From contig JAOVVO010000187.1 in NCBI GenBank assembly GCA_028564675.1, positions 58,057 to 122,056 on the forward strand: a stretch of DNA of 64,000 nt, read 5' to 3'. Below the pieces are notes generated by a model, which did no database searches, was not told where the DNA came from, and saw nothing but the letters and a program-made list of their open reading frames with translations. The stretch is from Onchocerca lupi. Its lineage: Eukaryota > Nematoda > Chromadorea > Rhabditida > Onchocercidae. Both the position numbers and the translations under genes were made by a program. Shown here piece after piece: positions 1-13,088 of this stretch; within the stretch, counting starts at the first letter, position 1, and every line of letters starts with the position of its first letter.

Positions 1-143
1 AATGGGGAAACCATACGTGAAAATAGTTTTCCCATTCCAGGTTCAATTTCTTGTTTTTTTTTTATTTCGAAAGAATTTGCTCTTGCAATACCCAAAAAAT
101 GACATTAAAAGATAAATAAATGCATAAAACACTTCACAATTAC

Positions 144-2590
144 CTGAAGCAAGTCACGTCCGCGAATGGGAAGATTAGGTACCACTTGTCCAATTGTAAG
201 AGAAGGATGATACAGAGGCATCGGCTACAAGAAAACAATTCAAAATTTAACTTTGTGAAAAGCTAACAATGGAGAAGTAATATATTCTGAGACTTGGGAC
301 TTCAGATGATTTTTGAGAGAATCAATTTGAGGTTCTGGAATTGTTGAAACTTCAAATTTTCAGTAACCTTAAATTCTGGAAGCTGCGAAAGACCTGGCCA
401 CGTGGCATCCGTCGGAGTACCAAGCATTTTGAAAATCCTCTTCAGCTGATCATCAACATCAGCACCAGGGAAAAGCGGCCTTCCAGCATTTGAAATTTCT
501 AGAAACTTCTAACACTAATAACTAAAAACTAAAAATTTAATGGCAAACGAAACAAAAATAAAACCATTTATATTCCGCAAATAAGTAACCCACCGGCAAA
601 GATACATCCGGCAGACCACATATCAATTGAAGTATTGTAAAGTTTTGCACCGAAGAGGACATCAGGTGGTCGATACCATAATGTGACAACCTTAACTAAT
701 ATTTTAAAAAAGATTTTGAAATAATTATTTACAGACTGCAGTAAATTAAATGCTCACATTATGAGTCATCGAATCATTTTACTCTGTAATGGTTTAAGAT
801 AAAAATTCTTATCAAACCATTTTTGAAAGCTCAGAAATAACTAAATAAACGAACTTCAGCGCTATAGCATCTCACGGGTATGCCAAATGCTCGTGCCAAT
901 CCAAAATCTGCCAATTTCAACTGCATATTAGTATTTATCAATAAATTCTGGGGTTTTAGATCACGATGAAGGACATTATGTGAATGACAGAAGGCTAATC
1001 CACATAATAACTGATGCATAAGGGATTTTACTATCTGAAAATTAAAATATTTGACTCAAGCTTTTCCATTTGCGAATTTCTGGCTTGCAATATATCTTGA
1101 AATTTAAACTCTAAAACAGTAATGCTGAGAACCGCACCTTTAAAATCTTGGAAACTATAATTAGCTATCTTAAATCTCATGATTTAACTCATAGGGATGA
1201 TTTAAGATTAAGTATATTGTATAACGTAAGATTTCATATGTTAAACAGTATGCCATTAAATCTAAATCATTTTCAAGGCTTCAAATTAAGAAGACGAAAT
1301 ATCTTTAGGAACTAATGCAATTTGTCTAAAAATCATTATATTTTTTTTATTTTTAAAATAAATTAATATATTTTGTAGAAAACTAAGATGAATTAATATA
1401 TTTTGTCCAAAATCTTTAAATCAAGACTTTGAACAAAATATATTAACTCAAGTGGAATTTACATTTGAATACCTCAGAAACAAATGAATAAAATAATAAA
1501 CATTACTTGTTGATCGATTTCACCATTGCATGAATCGAAATATTTCTTTAAATCCTGATTACAATATTCAAAAACTAACGTAAGCTTACGCTCACTATGC
1601 ACAACATCATATAATCGCACGATATTCTCATGTTTGAGCTCTTTTAATAAACATATTTCACGTAATGCCGAACTTGGAACACCCTGAAAGACGTTTGCAT
1701 ATAAATGGATTCTGAAATGTTATAATATAATATTCTTCAGTTATTGAAGCCAATAAATTCACCTATGGTCTAGTTTGTTAGCTAGATGTCCGAATCTTAT
1801 TGATTACATTTAAGTATTAATAAACTGCAAAGAATAAGGACTATCAATTGCTTTAAGTACCATTGATTTGCTGCGTCCACATATGACTAATTTACTAGAT
1901 TTGGTCACTACTGATTTAGTGATTTAAATCAGATTAGATATCGAAAATAAACAACAAGAAAGTAGACCTCATCGTCATCATCCAAACGTACACATTTCAT
2001 AGCCACAATCTCTTGAGTATCACAATTCTTAGCCTTGAAAACAGTTCCATACGTGCCTAAAATCTTAGATAAATTAAGCATAATGATGCACTTCATATAA
2101 TTCTAACAAATTACAATAGTTCCATAAAAACCAGCGCTTTAAGAAGTACCATTTAATACTTTTGCAACTTAAAATTTTAAAAATTGCAGATGAATTGCAG
2201 AAAAGTTCAGATTTTAATTTGAAAAAATTGGGCTGAAAAGTGATGGATGCTTTCATATTAAATTCAGGATATTTATGAATATTTCTGTACTCTATTCTAG
2301 ACAAATAATGAAAATGATTTCACACCGATGAATTTTAAAATACAAGTTAAATTGTGAATTCAACTCTGAGACTTTACCTATTTATTATCTTTTTATTTGT
2401 TAGATTAGCAAATGAAAAAACTGATTGTTTGAATAATTTTCAAAATAAAATTAAAATTCTGAGTCTTTTCCTCAAGCAGATAGATAATAGAAATTTCATA
2501 TTTTGCACTAAAGTAAAAAATAAAAAACAGAGAAGCAAATAAGTGAGGCAAACCTTCCCCGATTTTCTCCAATTTCTCGTAATTTTTCAT
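144..2590 (-). CDS. cdk-5: Cyclin-dependent kinase 5 (partial, 3' end outside window)
   Basis: This is a proline-directed Ser/Thr kinase that in animals is activated by p35-type partners and acts mainly in neurons. Seven exons are read: 2554-2590, 1968-2056, 1507-1683, 855-1034, 594-690, 368-498 and 144-224. All joins keep frame and give 264 codons, against about 292 for the family, so the last ~28 residues lie beyond position 1. The start is MKNYEKLEKIGEG at 2590. Visible motifs are the glycine loop (GEGTYGTVFKAK), the catalytic lysine in VAMKCVR, the PSSALRE helix diagnostic of Cdk5 rather than Cdk1/2, HRDLKPQN, DFGLARAFG, and the activation segment [20 protein letters not shown]. Exon 4 reads IVKSLMHQLLCGLAFCHS. 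The assignment to Cdk5 is strong from remembered family sequence. No acceptor sits directly before the ATG. Nothing in the first 143 bases looks like the missing exon. Confidence 0.95.
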
Positions 2591-4404
2591 TTCACGTTAA
2601 CACGTCTTTTATTCATCTATATCACGTTGATATTCCAAGTATGCACGTTTTTCGATAACGCTTTACGTTTGCGCTTGATATAAATATACTTTTCCTCACT
2701 TTTTAGTATAATTTTTGATATAACTTTTGCTGGCTAATCCATTATACTTTCTGCTATGTTAACATGATATTTCTCGAAATAAATCTGAAATTTATTATGG
2801 AAATCATACACTATGCAACGAATTAACCAAATAATTAAGTAATGAAACTAATAACAAACAAAATCCCTGATCCAGTTAATCTCCAAATCTCGGAGTATAT
2901 TTATGGGATGAAAAGTTTTCAGAGTGATACCGTCATAAGAAAACATACGTTTTCTCTTAATTTTCGTTTCTTCCGAGAATTCGCGGGGTGCATGTGTCGG
3001 GATAGTGACGTCTGTTGTGGCAAATGAGTTTATATATGTCTGTTTGTATATTTTGTATATGAAACTATGTTTTTGTATATTTATTGACATAATAAGGTCG
3101 ATTTCCTTAGAGGAATTCTGCATGCTGAGATTTTCCGGAGATTGAATTTAATGGTTTATGGCTTCCAGAAAATCCTAATACTTTGAGAAAGTATATGTCA
3201 TCGCGAAGATCAATATTATAATTATCACAGGAAATCAATGCGTAGGGCATAATGTATCGGAGATAATCAATACAGAAGGGTCATCAATGGCATGAAGCAT
3301 TATGAAGGAATGTTTATGGGAATTTCAAAAATTCTTTCGGAACACTCAAAAATCTTATTTTCTTTGACAAATGTGTTCGATATTCATTCAATCCTTTATA
3401 CATATTTTGTATTGATCGATAGGTATTTCACTAACAGACAGAATCTGAAAAATATTTCTAATTGTAAATTTTCCGAATTCTTCATGATTTCATGCAACAT
3501 ATAAGCGATTTTAATAAGCATTGTAATATTTAATGTGAATGTTCACAGGACAGTTTTTGGAGGCATCTTCATCCGAGCTAAACGAAGCTTTAGCAATTGG
3601 GAGAAATCCAATCGGAAATTACTGAAAACATTCGCATCTCAAAACTTTACTTATTGACTGGATGATAGCATAAGCATGTATGTATATCCAGAATATTTAC
3701 ACCGTAGCACTTCTTTCTGATACAGCTGCAGGTACACGTTTCATCATTCCACACCTTATTTGGACCTTAAATATTAATCTTTTTTCTTAACTTTTAAACT
3801 TTTTCAAATTTGCAAAATATTTTTTTGCTTATTTTTAAGCAAAAAGCGAAAAGGTTTTGGTGGTTTTAAAAAGTTAAAAAAAGCTAAGAAACTAATAGAA
3901 AAAGTTAAAAAAAGCTAAGGAACTAATTTTTCATCCAATATGGAGTAGGAGTCTCAAAATGTAACTAAAACAAAAAATCAAATTCCATTCTCTGAATATA
4001 ATTTGGAAGTTATATCTGTTCAATTAAAACGAGGGTTTGAAATCTATTTATTTGACTGAAAAAAAAGTCATGCATCAAAGTAGATTCATCCGATCGAAAA
4101 AAGGAATAAAATTTTATGCATATTATCAGGAAAAGAAATTGAAATTTATCTATTTGATAGATATACACGTGCAGTCCATGTGTTTAATTAGTATTAGAAA
4201 CTGAAGTTTTCCTATTGGATTAAAAGAGAGAATTAAATGGATAAATTTGAAATCTATTTGGAATTAAAATGAGGAATTGAAATTAAGCTTGGTTGAGATA
4301 AGGAATTGAAGTTCAATTTATAAATTTAGTTATCTAATCGCAATACATCTAACTGGTTGAAGCAAAGAATTAAAGTTCATCCATTCAGTTGTTATAGAAT
4401 GTAT
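2591..4404. other. Intergenic stretch between cdk-5 and the VEGF-like gene
   Basis: This AT-rich stretch has no convincing coding exon. It is the upstream side of cdk-5 and the downstream side of the VEGF-like gene, both on the minus strand. A 3'-terminal exon of the growth-factor gene could lie here: an acceptor-like site on the minus strand near 3630 is followed by an open frame of about 25 codons, but its phase does not fit the last exon I could place. Confidence 0.4.
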
Positions 4405-7400
4405 TTAAATTGGGAAATTTCTCTTTTTTTTTTCTAAAAAAAATCGAAAACCTTGACAATCCTTTTTCTCTTCTCTATTCCTGCATTCGCAGTCACAATT
4501 CGGACCAACAATTTTATTCTGTGGGCATTGAATATCTACATCAAACCGGCTACATTCTCGGCAACTGCAAGCAGCATGTTGTTCGATTGTTATATTTCTC
4601 GTTTGATTGATTACAAACAGATTATGACCAGAATACAACATTTCAACAATCTGCAAAAATTGCCACACAATTTCATCTTTGAGTAAAAAAATAGACAATA
4701 ATCCGTGCATAGTTCCTCTACTAAAAAAGAAAAAACCTGTTTGGAATTTGACACTCACACCAAACTACACTAAACTACAATAATTTGTTAAGATAAGCCT
4801 AAACCAAACAATTTCAAAAAAATTTTGAATTGTTGAGCGACAAATCAGCATTCAAGTCACTTTATTGATCAGTTGCAGATTTGGCGACATTATTTAATTG
4901 AGAAATTTCACATCACAACTAGATCAAAATTGTTTACGTTTCAAATTTTATCAAATTGCTTAGAAGAAAAACTTTTAACAAATGTATTTAAAAAATAATT
5001 TTAAAATTTCATTGGAAAAATTTGAATCCTAAATGTGAATTAGATAAATTTCAGGACAGAAATTGAATTTTCCATCTTTTCTGGAAATTTTAAATCAAGA
5101 AAATCAGAAAATTGATCCAATACAGGAAATTATTGGTGCATTTCGGGGAATTGATGGTTTCTGGAATTGATGGTACAGTGTTTATGGTAGTATTTTTTAT
5201 ATAGGAACTGGTTTACATGGTTTGCATGTTTTTGTTGGAGTTTTTGTACATATTTCCTATTAAACTTATTTATAGAAAAAAATAAAAAAGCACTTCAAAT
5301 ATTCATCTGATTCCTTTTTGTTTGCTGTTAAAATTATTCAACATTTGTTTGTCTATCTTTCCTTTTTTCTCTTTTTTGTCCTCTGGTATTGGATGATGCA
5401 ATTTTATGATCGTCAGATAAATAAGATATGATTAATTATGCATAAATAAGTTACAAATAATTAGTAAGTGAGTGAATAAGTTATTAATACTATGAAAAGT
5501 CGAACGATATTAAATGAAGCAAAAAAATATGCTGGAAATGCAACAAAATGTTGAAAATTATTCCTTAATATATAATGCATAACAAGTTTAGTTATAGTGA
5601 TGTTACTATATATTACTATATACAATGCATAATCGTACATTAATTATCAAATTAGAAAAGAAAAATAAAAGAGCCTGTTTTATCAGTCATCAGTTTGTTT
5701 CGTTTATTTGATTTATTTAATTTGGATGTTTTAGGACTTAATGATAGGATCGTTTTAGTTTACTTGAAATGTAAATGTTTTAAGTTAATGTTACGATTAT
5801 CTACAATATTTCTTATTAATAAATATAATTAGTTTATAGATCATAAATGCTTGCAATTTTTTTATTTATCGATATAAACTTATTGAAATAATAATAATGT
5901 TACCTGCAATATTTTTTGTGAATAAATAGATTTGGGGGATAAATAAATACATTGATCACTTAGGTTTGGATATTTCGAGTAAACTAAAAATATTGTTGAC
6001 TGTTATTTGTTATGTGTATGGATTAGAATGTTATCTATGTGAAATGGAGCGAAATGAAATGAAAAAAGCAATGAAAAAGAAAAAAAAAATAGAAATGAAA
6101 TTGTCTATTTCAGAATGTTACCGGTTGTTGAATATATTCAATACTGATTGGATGGCAATGTTCGGTAAATTCACAACATGATCCAATACACTGTGTTACT
6201 TCATAGCATCTCGGAAATATCAGTAATCCTGGATCAGGATTTTCCGGTAATATAGGAATACAGGTTTTTTGCAACTCGCATTTATCTTCACCTTGTCGAA
6301 CCGTGCTTAGTATATCCAAGCTCTTCCTTGTATTATCTGCATTATAGATTATTTTACTTTATTATAAATATGAAGTTAATAATTACACTATTTTTGTAAT
6401 TTTTCTTTCTTTTGAATGAAAAATTAATAAATTGAATGATTCGAAGAGTTAATATTCAATGATTTTTTTTTCTTTTTTTTCCTTAATAACATTGGATGTT
6501 TATTATGCGCTTTTAAATTTCGCATATTCCCTAAGATAATGCGAATAATACCAGGTGAACTTATAAAACATTATGATTTAGAAATATAAAATAAAATATA
6601 AAAATATTTGCATAAAAGTGGAAATTTAGTATGGAAAATGATTTTCCAACACTTCAATTTTTTCTCTTTTAAAATAATGATAATTATTTTATAAATAGGA
6701 GATTATTATTCATCGATTAATCGATGATTTTTTTTTTTTGGTACTGTTTTTCAAGTTATTCATTTGAGATTTTGACACTCGTGTTGATTAGCACTTATGT
6801 TAGGTATGAAATTTAAATGGTCGGATTTTTTAGTTAAATTGGCAAAATAAATCTTAGTTAAATTAAATTTGCTAATAATATAAGAAGATGGTATTGATAT
6901 TTTTGTTAGTTCATATTTGAAAAACTGTCCAAAATTTTTTTCAAATTAAGAAGAAATTTGACTTGAGCAGTATTTAATTTGGTTAATGAAGACTGTTAAA
7001 ATATCAATATGATAGTGTAAAGAGATAATTTTCTTTTATTTTTCTTTTCTTTTTTCTTCTCTCTCTTTTTTTTACCTCTCTATCATACATCCTATCTGTT
7101 GTACATGTTTTTCGTTGTTCATGTAATTAAGTACTTATTCATTCCAATAAATCATTGATAGGTGGCGTTTTATTTGTATTTTTGAAAATTGATGTTATTC
7201 GTAGATATAACAGATATTTTGTATTTAAATTTTCTAAAAAGTGAAAAAACCTTTCTGTCTTAAGATTCATCGGTTTTTAATTATAAATTTATTTGTTTGA
7301 CAAATTTTCGCCGATACTTTTATCATCATTTATTTATATCATAATATTTGCTTGAAAATATGCAAATAGTAGGAATGGAAATTTCGAATACAAAAGCTAA

Positions 7401-8293
7401 TGATAATTGTTAAAAAAATAAAGAAATTCAAAAATTATTTTTTAGATGAATTATTACGACTTAGTGTATCGTTTTACAAGATGAATTGGATATTTGGAGT
7501 TAAATTTTCGAAATTTCGCCACTAAGATGCTTGCGGAAACTTTTAAGAGATTATTACAGTTACATGTATCTTTTTCATAACTCATAGATGTTTTGAAATT
7601 GATTTTATATTCCTACTTCTGAGTTTCTGCACAACTTAAGAATCAATCAGATATTATTGTTTAATGCTGTTATTGATTTTGTTATTATTACCATTAATAT
7701 TATTAGTTTTAATTATTATTTTGTTGTTCTGTTATCATTACTGTTGTTATTAGTTTTTATTTTTGTTATTATCATTATTATTACTGTTGCAATATAATTA
7801 AGCAAATATGAAGAAGTGAGATTCAAATAATAATGATAATAATATTATTTAAGCTTGTGATTTTTGAAATCATAAATTATTAAAAATTTTCTGCAGTGAA
7901 TTAAGTTGATTTTTTTTTTCAGACTCTAATAAAGAAGATAATGAAATGTGCAAAAATGAACAAACCGTCGATGTCTTGACGAAAATCGGATTTTCTTATA
8001 TTAATTGATGGATGAAGTGTAGAAGCTCCGTATATCTTAATCTTGCCCCTCATTTTTGATCGTATTTCTGCAGGTTGTAATTTCATTTGATCCTCAAAGA
8101 TTGGTTCGTTTTCGTTTGCAAGTAAATGTGGTGCATATGAAAGTTGTGTGATAGATAGCAGATCATCAAATGTATGCGCTTCACGTATCCTTTTACGCAA
8201 ATCATCAGGAATGACTTTTTGCGCTGACGAATGTTCTTTTGATAGTAGGAGTAGTAAAAATGATAATGGTAGTATCGGAGTAATCAATGACAT
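4405..8293 (-). CDS. PDGF/VEGF-family cystine-knot growth factor (PVF-like)
   Basis: This encodes a predicted secreted ligand for a VEGF/PDGF-type receptor tyrosine kinase. Exons are 7966-8293, 6122-6336 and 4452-4650, in phase throughout; reading on without a further splice gives a stop at 4405. Residues 1-25 form a signal peptide (MSLITPILPLSFLLLLL, cleavage near SSAQ). Exon 2 carries the knot: CELQKTCIPI, then FPRCYEVTQC, IGSCC, EFTEHCHP. Exon 3 continues IVEMLYSGHN and ends the domain with HAACSCREC, the CxC of VEGFs. A CPQNKIVGPNCDCECRN segment follows, resembling the cysteine repeats at the C-terminus of VEGF-C/D. The classical R-C-G-G-C-C spacing has one extra residue (C-IGS-CC). The start is supported by an acceptor, TATTACAG, three bases before ATG. 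Whether another C-terminal exon follows position 4452 is unresolved. C. elegans PVF-1 is the likely counterpart; this is family-level inference. Confidence 0.82.
5162..5260 (+). pseudogene. Nuclear mitochondrial insertion (cox3 fragment)
   Basis: One reading frame gives VYGSIFYIGTGLHGLHVFVG, the conserved core of cytochrome c oxidase subunit III around the GTG(L/F)HGLHV motif. Just upstream the same frame reads W-N-(TGA)-W-Y-S. The TGA would be Trp in the nematode mitochondrial code, which points to a mitochondrial rather than bacterial source. The frame stops at TAA 5261-5263. The fragment lies inside the large second intron of the VEGF-like gene, on the opposite strand. It is too short to be functional. 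Confidence 0.75.
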
Positions 8294-11200
8294 AATCTGT
8301 AATATATAAGATTGCAGTTAATTTGTATTTAAATAATTTAATTTATTTAACATTTAAGAGAATTTAAACACTGGTTATCGTTTTTCGTCAATCTTAATAT
8401 GTATTTTCAAATGCACTCTATCTGATTCGGATCCAATAAAGTTGCAGGAAATTAAATTCATTATTATTACTTTAGTCATTAGTGATAATAAGTTGCAATA
8501 CATGAAATCGGAAGTAATTCATTCTAACAATTGAAGAAGTTTAAGATAAAGATTTATCGTTTTTCACTAATTTTAAGGTTTGTACTCTGGAACATCTGCT
8601 AACTGAAGTTTAATAAAGTTAAAAGAGACGAAATTTAAATGAGATTTCGGATTCATAATAAGAAAAGGAATTGATTTTAAGAGGAACAAAGGATATGAAA
8701 GAAATGAGATCTTCTGTTGGTTGAATGATTGGAAGGAATTTGGCTTGAGCAACTGTGTTTCGAGCATTCTATCATCTGTTAAATGCCATATGATTAGTTT
8801 TTCTCTTTCATTTTTTATCGAACATTTAATTTTTATCTCTTTTCAGCTGCTCTATCAGAAGACTTATTGATTCGAGATAGTTTTTGAAAGGAAGAACAAG
8901 AATTTTCCCCATTTTAAATTTCCACAAATAGTTTATTTTTTTCAAAATGAAATAGTTCACAATTGAGGTAAGCTATTGACTTCGAAAAAAAACAGGACAG
9001 CTGGTTATTTTTCTGGGGATAGATGTGGGCTAAAAGAAAGGAACGAAATTGGAGTTTGAAATGAAATTAACTTTGCTGAATTGTGGAACGTTATAATGAA
9101 ATAACATTGTAATATAATATCTGTAAAATTTATTATTAAATTTTTAAATGTTGAGAGGCATTCGTGATGATTCATCACTGCTAGTCTTTCCGATTATATA
9201 AGGACATCTTCGTGTTAAATTCATTTATTTTCAAAATATAAATTGGTTCAATTGTATAGTTTTATAACAAAGGTTTGGACTTTAGTCTTTCCTTTTATCG
9301 CAAAGAATCTCTTATAATATGTATTTGATGTTTAATTAAAAAAATGGCCAAGCTAGCTGTTGGGAAAAATCGGGAAAAACCCGATTTTTAATCTGTTTAA
9401 GCTATCAATCACCTTAGATCAATGAGGCTTATTTAGTCATCTTTTTCTCTTTTCATTTCATTTTTTCCTAATAATTAAGTTTCTAGGGACGGTAAGCCTT
9501 TTTTTTTTCTTGATAATCCATAGTTTATTAATTGCTTTATTATGTTATTACAGTATATAAGATATATGGTATTGAATAATCGCGTTTTTCAGATAATCAA
9601 ATGTTTTTTAAAATCTTCATATATTCTGGCTTGGTAGTTAATTTAGTTCTAGCGTCATCATGTTAAATATTGTTTACTATAAGCCATCTCTGAAACTTTT
9701 TTTTTTTTTTGTTTTTTTTCCATATCATATTCCAGAGACATTATTTCAGCATTTTATTTACTTGGTTAAATGTTGATCTTAGAATTTCAATTTCATTTCG
9801 ATATTTTTTTGAAATAAAATTATTGATCTATTGTTTGAAAGAAAAGGTACAGTGGTACGGTTGAATGAATTTTGATAAATGTGGTATTGGAAAATAATGG
9901 AAGTACTAATGCTGATTGATTTGCCCTCTTTTCACTTCCAATATATACCTATGGAAGGTATGCTACAATATCATTCAGTCACTTTTCTCGTCTATGATTT
10001 GTTATCAGACAAAAATTTGTATTAAGTTGCAAGCAGATCATCTGAAATGATTGTTTGTAATTGATCTTTAATAGTATTAGTGATATTTCACAGTTTGAAT
10101 TTTGTTCTTAATTATCGGTAATTATGGTTTATAACTTATAGAATTCATCTATCTGTTCTAGCCTAAGGGTTATTTGTACTTTTGTTTTTATTTTTTTTTT
10201 TGTAATTATCGGTAATTATGATTCATAGCTTTCCTCAGCAGATGTTTTAGATTTTTTCTGTTATGCAAAAAATCCAAAAAAGGGATTCAAAAAATCCAAA
10301 AGACGTCTTGATTTTAATATGCAAATATAAACATTTTATTTCTCATTTTAGGCGAAATTTGTTCAAACATTGTGATGGAAGTCGAAATAATGAAGTATGA
10401 GACAACAAATAGTGAAGTGAACTTTCAAAATATTTTATGAGAAGCTATTATTGGAAAATTGAGAATATTATTATTTGTTGAGGTGCGTACAATTTGCTTG
10501 AGATGATATGACGCCATATCGTTGGATAACTTTGCTTACTTATTAACTTAATAAATTGCTCTGTAGTTTGACATGTGGTCCGACTAACTTTTATTTATCT
10601 CGTTTTTTACTAAATAAGTTTGTTTACTATATAAATAAGCAGGATAAATAAAATCTAATTAGTCTATTTATTTATTTGCACATTTATTTAGCTGATGATT
10701 GAAAACAAGTTCATCTTTCATCATCAGTTGACAGTCAGTTGATGTCATCACTTGATGTGTAATCAATTGATGTCATTCGTTAACGAAACACAATTTAACA
10801 TTATTAAAACATTTGATAGATAGCGCTTATCATTATGTCTGTAAATGTATGGTGACCCGTAGCAAAAACAAGTAGCAATTGATAGTGGCGGAACAAGAAA
10901 AGAGGACAGGTGGGGATAATGTTGATATATTGTCCAATATGGTGTCATTTTCCAATCATATGGTCTTAAATGGTTGCATTGTTTGGCAAATGATAAGAAC
11001 AATAGCATTTAATTGGATAATACTGTGCAGGAAGAAGTTGATGGTGATCGAATTGAGAAGGTAGGTTGAATTGGAAAATGTCATTTAGTAGTAGTGATTA
11101 TTATCGAGGAGACAGGTTCTGGAAAGAGAGAGAGAAAGTTGATGACAAAGAAGAGACATATATTTATATGTATGTATCGATGTTTATTATATATTAGAAA

Positions 11201-12842
11201 CATTATAGGTAATATTACCTCAGGTAAGTAAAACAATGAATAGAAAATATTGTGTACACTAGTGGTGAGATATTTTAAGGAATGTTTAAATAAATAAATT
11301 TTTATATGATATATATATATCGATATTCGCTATAAACTATTTGTAGTATTGTTTGAATGAGATGTGGAAGTGAATGATTTTTCAAAAGATAATACTTCGA
11401 TATGATAAAATTTGGATTAGGAATTAGATGATGAGTTGGAGAAGATTGACAAACAATGAATGATGGTAATATTATAAAATATGTGAATGTAACAGTAGTA
11501 ATAAGATCAGATATGGATATGATCTTAATCAATTAGGGTAATGTATATTGGATTTTTTTTTCCTGTTTTATAAATGATAAATTACTTATATTGAGACAAG
11601 ATTATCATTTGCTGAATATTATTTTCGAGAAAATGAAATTTTTTAGTTATAGTAAAAGCAAAACTTGACTTTTTGCCTTTTTTTTTGACGAAATGAAATT
11701 GAGTTGTTTATCGTTTTAGTTTTTTGATAATGAAGAATGATACTTATTTCAAATATAAGGAAAATTGTTTGAGTTGGGTAGTATTAATTGAATAATATTA
11801 TCACTAATTATGTGATGTGAATTAGTTGTGTAAAAATGATTGATGATTCTTTAGTATGTTTAGTAATGAAAGGTGATTTTTTTTCTGAAGAATGATTATA
11901 AAGATAAGATAATTTAAGATGAAAATTTTTTCTCTCTCTTTCTCATTCTTTCAACTTCTCAGTTTGTTTCGATTTGAATTTCCTATCAATTTAATTCCAC
12001 ATTTCTGAAAATTGCTAAAATAACCTGTTTAAAACGATGGAAAAAAAGTATCTTGAAATAAAATCATATAGTTTGGATAATATTAAATTCGTTTCAATAA
12101 TAATTGTTTTATTATAAATAGATTGAAAACAATGATCAGTATGATGGGATCACTGAGGTCACTAAGAAATCATCGTTAATCCTTTTTGTGTATCCATTAA
12201 TTTATATCTCTTCTTACCATATATATGAATTGCAGGTGAGAATTGCAATTTCAATTTGCTTTACAATTTCATGTGTATTGCATTGATCCTTACTCTCTTT
12301 ATTTTACACTGACTAAATTTCTTTAGATTTGCACGAAAGTAAACAAAATGTTTGGAAAGATTGGATAATTTGTCAACAGTTCGATTTTATCTTTATTACT
12401 TTTTTCGACCAACTTCTCGTTTTCTTGCTGAAACATTTATTTCTCATAACTATGAGCAAACATTGGTCTTTTTATTTTTTTCTTTACCGATAATACTTTA
12501 GTGGATAAAAGATGACTGTGATATATTTTTCTCGATTCATTAGGTAATTCGTGTTTTTTCATTTAATTGATCGATTATTATTTGTTATCTATTAAAAAAT
12601 ACACTTTTTAAAGTTTCATTTTTATTATCTTTTAGAATTTATCACCAATTATTTTACATCAATAATCTATCTTATAGTTCGATTAATAATACCTTTGGAA
12701 AAGTTGACCTTCACCCATGTCTTCCTAACATTCACTCTGACGAATTGCAAAAGTAAAAAAGATGATGCGCTGCACTAAATGTTATTGATTATTTTATCAA
12801 GATTTATTATTTCATAAATTTTTTTCGACCGTTTTTTTCTTT

Positions 12843-12873
<31 letters not shown>

Positions 12874-12990
12874 GTTATAATATTTTTGCATCTGCTCTTA
12901 TCTGTTTGCCATTTTGTTTGTGCCTTTGTTTTTCTTTTTTGTTGATGTATTTATTATACATCAGCAAAAAAAAGAAATTAAATTAATATG
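8294..12990. other. Long intergenic stretch, no gene recognised
   Basis: About 4.7 kb of AT-rich sequence lies between the divergent VEGF-like gene (-) and ced-6 (+), so it should hold both promoters. I see low-complexity T runs, including 29 T at 12845-12873, and a short direct repeat (TAATTATCGGTAATTATG near 10109 and 10203). Open frames of 60-80 codons exist but lack recognisable domains or good start contexts. Confidence 0.5.
12845..12873. repeat. Poly-T tract (29 T)
   Basis: This is an uninterrupted homopolymer upstream of ced-6. Its length is likely polymorphic or affected by sequencing error. Confidence 0.9.
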
Positions 12991-13088
12991 TATTTACAGA
13001 TATTAAATGACTTCGAAGAAAAATTAGGTAATTGATATACATTTAATTAATTAATATTTATTTACAGATATTAAATGACTTCAAAGGG
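12982..13088 (+). promoter_or_regulatory. Duplicated splice acceptor plus ATG upstream of ced-6
   Basis: A segment of about 36 bp, TATTTACAGATATTAAATGA followed by CTTC, occurs twice in direct orientation at 12991 and 13059, an offset of 68 bp with one or two mismatches. Each copy contains a splice-acceptor-like TTTACAG followed by an ATG (13007 and 13075). The first ATG opens only six codons before TAG; the second starts the ced-6 frame. In a trans-splicing nematode the two acceptors could compete. Confidence 0.6.

Noticed and set aside
10763..11008. 81-codon minus-strand frame
   Set aside because: No recognisable domain, signal or acceptor near the start; composition like the surrounding intergenic DNA.
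11302..11532. 76-codon minus-strand frame with a signal-peptide-like N-terminus
   Set aside because: It begins with TTG, not ATG, and no acceptor or upstream exon was found.
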